Origin: Chloroflexota bacterium
GTDB taxonomy: Bacteria > Chloroflexota > Dormibacteria > Dormibacterales > Dormibacteraceae
Reading direction: 5' to 3'
DNA length: 36,650 bases
Assembly: GCA_005881275.1 (NCBI GenBank)
Contig: VBEF01000057.1
Span: 1 to 36,650, forward strand
The notes beneath the pieces were generated by a model. That model did not search any database, was not told the origin of the DNA, and worked only from the letters and a program-made list of their open reading frames with translations. Positions 33,972 to 36,650 of this stretch are shown piece after piece. The number at the start of each line of letters is the position of its first letter. Position 1 is the first letter of the stretch. The translations under genes were made by a program, and so were the position numbers.

Positions 33972-34609
33972 TGTCTAGAAACATGGGCGGCGGCCGGTAT
34001 CCCTCCAGTGGCGAGCGGTCGGAGCTCGCCGACCGCGTCGTCCGCGTCAACCGCGTCGCCAAGGTCGTCAAAGGTGGCCGCAAGTTCTCGTTCAGCGCTC
34101 TCATCGTGGTCGGCGACATGAACGGCCGCGTCGGCGCAGGCATCGGCAAGGCACGCGAGGTGACCGAGGCCATCCGCAAGGGGATGGAGGTCGCCAAGCG
34201 CAACATGATCACGGTGCCCATGGTCGGCACCACGATTCCGCATGAGGTCCGCCTCAAGTGGGGCGCCGCGCGGATCATGCTCAAGCCGGCCGCTCCCGGT
34301 ACGGGAGTCATCTCCGGCGGCGCGATGCGCGCAGTGATCGAGACGGCGGGCATCAAGGACATCCTCACCAAGTCGCACGGCACCAACAACCCGATCAACA
34401 CAGTGCGCGCGACGCTGGCTGCGCTCCAGCAGCTCAAAACTGCGCCGCAGGTGGCGGAGCTGCGCGGCCGCGCGGTCGACCAGATGGTGGGCAAGCGCCT
34501 GGCCGCTGCTTACAAAGGCGCGGAGCCGGCCAGCTCCTCCCCGCAAAGTGGGGAGGCCGCGCCGGTAGGCGCGGGCGGGGCCGGCGCCGGAGGGGCTGCG
34601 CGTGGCTGA
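33971..34609 (+). CDS. rpsE: 30S ribosomal protein S5 with extended tail
   Basis: S5 (212 residues) sits at the mRNA entry and influences decoding accuracy. The core contains [36 protein letters not shown], and a C-terminal [16 protein letters not shown] segment. From about residue 165 the chain is longer than usual, and residues about 184-212 are Gly/Ala/Ser-rich. The DNA for residues 189-202 is a double palindrome of REP-like character. The stop codon lies eight bases inside rpmD. Without the tail, S5 would end close to the typical length. Confidence 0.97.
   Translation: MSRNMGGGRYPSSGERSELADRVVRVNRVAKVVKGGRKFSFSALIVVGDMNGRVGAGIGKAREVTEAIRKGMEVAKRNMITVPMVGTTIPHEVRLKWGAARIMLKPAAPGTGVISGGAMRAVIETAGIKDILTKSHGTNNPINTVRATLAALQQLKTAPQVAELRGRAVDQMVGKRLAAAYKGAEPASSSPQSGEAAPVGAGGAGAGGAARG
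34536..34574. repeat. REP-like double palindrome inside the 3' end of rpsE
   Basis: CCTCCCC (34536-34542) pairs with GGGGAGG (34550-34556) around GCAAAGT. Immediately after, CCGCGCC (34557-34563) pairs with GGCGCGG (34568-34574) around GGTA. The order of a CCTCCCC...GGGGAGG hairpin, a second GC-rich hairpin, and then a G-rich end resembles dispersed palindromic repeats of many high-GC genomes. Only one copy is in this window, so repeat status is inferred. Confidence 0.5.
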
Positions 34610-34862
34610 CAAAACCCTCAAGGCAACGCTGATGAAGAGCTCCATCGGTGCCAAGCCTGAGATCAAGGCGACGGTCGAGTCGCTCGGCTTTCGCAAGCTG
34701 AATCAGACACGCGAGCTGCCGGACAACCCGGCGGTGCGGGGCATGTTGCGACGCGTCAACTTCCTGGTCGCGGTCGAAGGCGAACCCTACGAGCGCCCTA
34801 AGCGCAGTCGCTACAAGATCTGGCGCGCGCGGTCGACCAAGAAGCACCAGCGAGGAAACTAG
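34602..34862 (+). CDS. rpmD: 50S ribosomal protein L30 with C-terminal extension
   Basis: L30 (86 residues) is a small large-subunit protein. The core (about 1-60) reads [20 protein letters not shown], followed by [21 protein letters not shown], split by position, and [10 protein letters not shown]. About 25 basic residues beyond the usual 60 follow, ending STKKHQRGN. The GTG at 34602 overlaps rpsE by eight bases. The gap to rplO is four bases. Confidence 0.94.
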   Translation: MADKTLKATLMKSSIGAKPEIKATVESLGFRKLNQTRELPDNPAVRGMLRRVNFLVAVEGEPYERPKRSRYKIWRARSTKKHQRGN

Positions 34863-34866
34863 AGAG

Positions 34867-35457
34867 ATGCAGCTTCATGACCTCAAGCCTTCACCCGGCG
34901 CACATCGCAAAGCGCGGCGCGTCGGCCGCGGCACCGGATCGGGCCGCGGCAAGACCTCGGGTCGGGGCCAGAAAGGCCAGAATGCCCGGAGTGAGGGGTT
35001 CCGTCTCGGATTCGAGGGCGGTCAGATGCCCTTCTCGCAACGCATACCGAAGCTGCCGGGATTCAAGAATCCGTTCAAGAAGATTTACTCGGTTGTGAAC
35101 GTGTCGAAGCTGAGCCGCTTCGCCGACGGAACCAAGGTGGACGCGGTGGTTCTTCTCGAGGCGGGCCTCGTCCATGCCGGCGAGGAGATCAAGGTCCTGG
35201 GCGCGGGCGGCTTGAAGCGCAAGCTCGTGGTCGAGGCTCACGCTTTCAGCACGAGTGCGCGCGAGGCGATCGAGAAGGCCGGAGGAAGCGTCACCGTGCT
35301 GGGGCAGCCGCGCAAGATCGGACCTCGGCGGACGGCCGCCAAGGCTCCGAGGCCCCTGCCCGAAGCGACCCCGCCCCCGGCGCCGAAGCCCGCGCGTGAG
35401 AAAAAGGGCGTACCGCCCGCGGCAGTCGAGGAGGCCACCCCTCCCGACGAGGCCTAG
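34867..35457 (+). CDS. rplO: 50S ribosomal protein L15 with C-terminal tail
   Basis: L15 is a late assembly protein. It begins MQLHDLKPSPGAHRKARRVG and has the Gly-rich RGTGSGRGKTSGRGQKGQNA, then FEGGQMPFSQRIPKLPGF and a conserved VVEAHAFSTSAREAIEKAGG in the C-terminal domain. The family usually ends near 148 residues; here a Pro/Ala-rich tail (about 150-196) extends to 196. The gene is three bases upstream of secY. Confidence 0.96.
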   Translation: MQLHDLKPSPGAHRKARRVGRGTGSGRGKTSGRGQKGQNARSEGFRLGFEGGQMPFSQRIPKLPGFKNPFKKIYSVVNVSKLSRFADGTKVDAVVLLEAGLVHAGEEIKVLGAGGLKRKLVVEAHAFSTSAREAIEKAGGSVTVLGQPRKIGPRRTAAKAPRPLPEATPPPAPKPAREKKGVPPAAVEEATPPDEA

Positions 35458-35460
35458 GTC

Positions 35461-36650
35461 ATGAATCTGCTCGAGGCGTTGATCAACGCCATCCGGCTGC
35501 CCGAGCTTCGCAACAAGATCCTCTTCACGGGCGGCATCCTCATCGTCTTCCGGCTCTTCGCGAACATCGCGATCCCCGGCGCGAAGCAGTCGGCGCTGAC
35601 CCTGCTCTTCAACCAGCAGGCCTTGCTCGGACTGCTCGACCTCTTCTCGGGCGGTGGTCTGTCCCGCTTCAGCATCGTCGCGATGGGCATGAACCCATAC
35701 ATCAACGCCACGATCATCATGCAGCTGATGACGGTGATCTCCGAGCGAATCAAGGAGATCCAGAAAGAAGGCGAGATGGGCCGCCGTCGCATCCAGCGCT
35801 GGAGCCGCTACCTCACCGTCGCGCTCGGCGCGGGCCAGGCGTACGGATTCACCGTCCTCTTCCAGAACACCAGCCCCGCGATCCTGGGTCCGCTCGACTG
35901 GTTCCAGCGCCTGCAGATCATCCTGGTCCTCACGGCGGGCACCGTGATGCTCATGTGGTTCGGCGAGCTGATCACCGAGTACGGCATAGGCAACGGTGTG
36001 TCGCTGATCATCTTCGCGGGCATCATCGGCCGCGGTCCGCAGGGCGTCGCCGCGGTGTTCAGCGCCCACTCGTCTGGCGGCGGCCTCGCCGATTACGTGC
36101 CGTTCATCATCTTCGGCGTCATTGCGCTGGGTATGACGGCCTTGATCATCGAGGTGCAGCAGGCTGTCAGGAAGATCCCCATCCAGTCGGCGCAGCGCGT
36201 GGCCGGCGGCCGTGAGGTGGGGCGGAGGGCCAGCTTCTTGCCGCTTCGCGTCAATCACGCGGGCGTGATCCCGATCATCTTCGCGATCTCGGTGATGTTC
36301 CTGCCGACGATCATCGCCAACTACTTCAATGCCGCGCCGCCCGACACGTGGTACTACAGGGCAGCCCACTGGGTCCAGGGCAACTTCAGCCCAAGCACGT
36401 CCAACGTGCCTATGGCCGTGACCTACAACGCTCTCTACTTCCTGTTTACGTTTGGGTTCACTTACTTCTACACGGCCATCACTTTTGACGTGCACGAGGT
36501 GGCCGACAACCTCAAACGCTATTCAAGCTTCATCCCGGGAATCCGCCCGGGACGTCCCACTGCGGACTATCTGCAGGCGGTGATGAACCGGGTCACGTTC
36601 GTCGGCGCGATTTTCCTGGGCTTCATCACCGTCATCCTGCCCATCGCGAC
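35461..36650 (+). CDS. secY: Protein translocase subunit SecY, 5' part
   Basis: SecY forms the protein-conducting channel with SecE and SecG. The frame opens at ATG 35461 and runs off the window end after 396 codons with no stop, so roughly the last 30-40 residues of a usual 430 are missing. It begins MNLLEALINAIRLPELRNKI, then FRLFANIAIPG, the plug and helix region SRFSIVAMGMNPYINATII, and the SecA/ribosome-contacting loop EMGRRRIQRWSRYLTV. GNGVSLIIFAGI and FLPLRVNHAGVIPIIFA are further signatures. Its place after rplO is the standard spc arrangement. Confidence 0.97.
   Translation, partial: MNLLEALINAIRLPELRNKILFTGGILIVFRLFANIAIPGAKQSALTLLFNQQALLGLLDLFSGGGLSRFSIVAMGMNPYINATIIMQLMTVISERIKEIQKEGEMGRRRIQRWSRYLTVALGAGQAYGFTVLFQNTSPAILGPLDWFQRLQIILVLTAGTVMLMWFGELITEYGIGNGVSLIIFAGIIGRGPQGVAAVFSAHSSGGGLADYVPFIIFGVIALGMTALIIEVQQAVRKIPIQSAQRVAGGREVGRRASFLPLRVNHAGVIPIIFAISVMFLPTIIANYFNAAPPDTWYYRAAHWVQGNFSPSTSNVPMAVTYNALYFLFTFGFTYFYTAITFDVHEVADNLKRYSSFIPGIRPGRPTADYLQAVMNRVTFVGAIFLGFITVILPIA

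Noticed and set aside
34891-36495. 534-codon minus-strand open frame across rplO and secY
   Set aside because: Antisense to two clear genes, with His/Arg/Asp-rich shadow composition and no motif.

Overview
The window is a 36.65 kb stretch of a high-GC bacterial chromosome carrying the core transcription and translation gene block: nusG (3' end), rplK, rplA, rplJ, rplL, rpoB, rpoC, then the str operon (rpsL, rpsG, fusA, tuf) running without a break into the S10 and spc operons as far as the 5' part of secY. All core genes lie on the + strand, look intact and occur in conserved order. No tRNA, rRNA, CRISPR array or insertion sequence was seen, and no gene-free stretch exceeds about 200 bases.

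The organism is probably a member of the Chloroflexota or of a soil relative such as Candidatus Dormibacterota. This is inference from protein flavour: an EF-Tu resembling Chloroflexus in its switch I region, a large coiled-coil insert in RpoC, a zinc-ribbon S14, many TTG and GTG starts, and alanine/lysine-rich tails on ribosomal proteins. An actinobacterial relative is not excluded. A phylogeny of RpoB and RpoC would decide.

The core block is interrupted four times. (1) A RimJ/RimL-type acetyltransferase gene sits between rplA and rplJ. (2) A two-gene minus-strand cassette (class V aminotransferase and DinB-fold protein) separates rplL from rpoB. (3) A six-gene oligopeptide ABC transporter operon (two tandem binding lipoproteins, two permeases, two ATPases) sits between rpoC and rpsL. 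(4) A minus-strand RsmC-like methyltransferase gene sits between oppF and rpsL, converging on oppF and sharing its start region with the rpsL promoter. The first and fourth could plausibly modify ribosomal components; the other two look like unrelated passengers.

Regulatory signals are visible. The rplJ leader matches the L10-binding leader RNA and ends in a terminator hairpin whose 3' arm is the rplJ Shine-Dalgarno sequence, with a competing upstream hairpin. A perfect TATAAT overlapping the acetyltransferase stop codon can drive this leader, and similar GTATAMTC boxes precede rpoB and rpsL. Two perfect 10-bp hairpins bracket the rpoB-rpoC junction. A structured leader precedes the second binding-protein gene, and a GC-rich hairpin separates that gene from the permeases.

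From rpsL to secY, 26 genes are packed with overlaps or gaps of about 35 bases or less, consistent with one very long transcription unit. Oddities there include an 11-codon ORF exactly filling the rpsC-rplP gap, a REP-like double palindrome forming part of the S5 C-terminal tail, and a glutamine in place of the usual alanine beside the catalytic histidine of EF-Tu.
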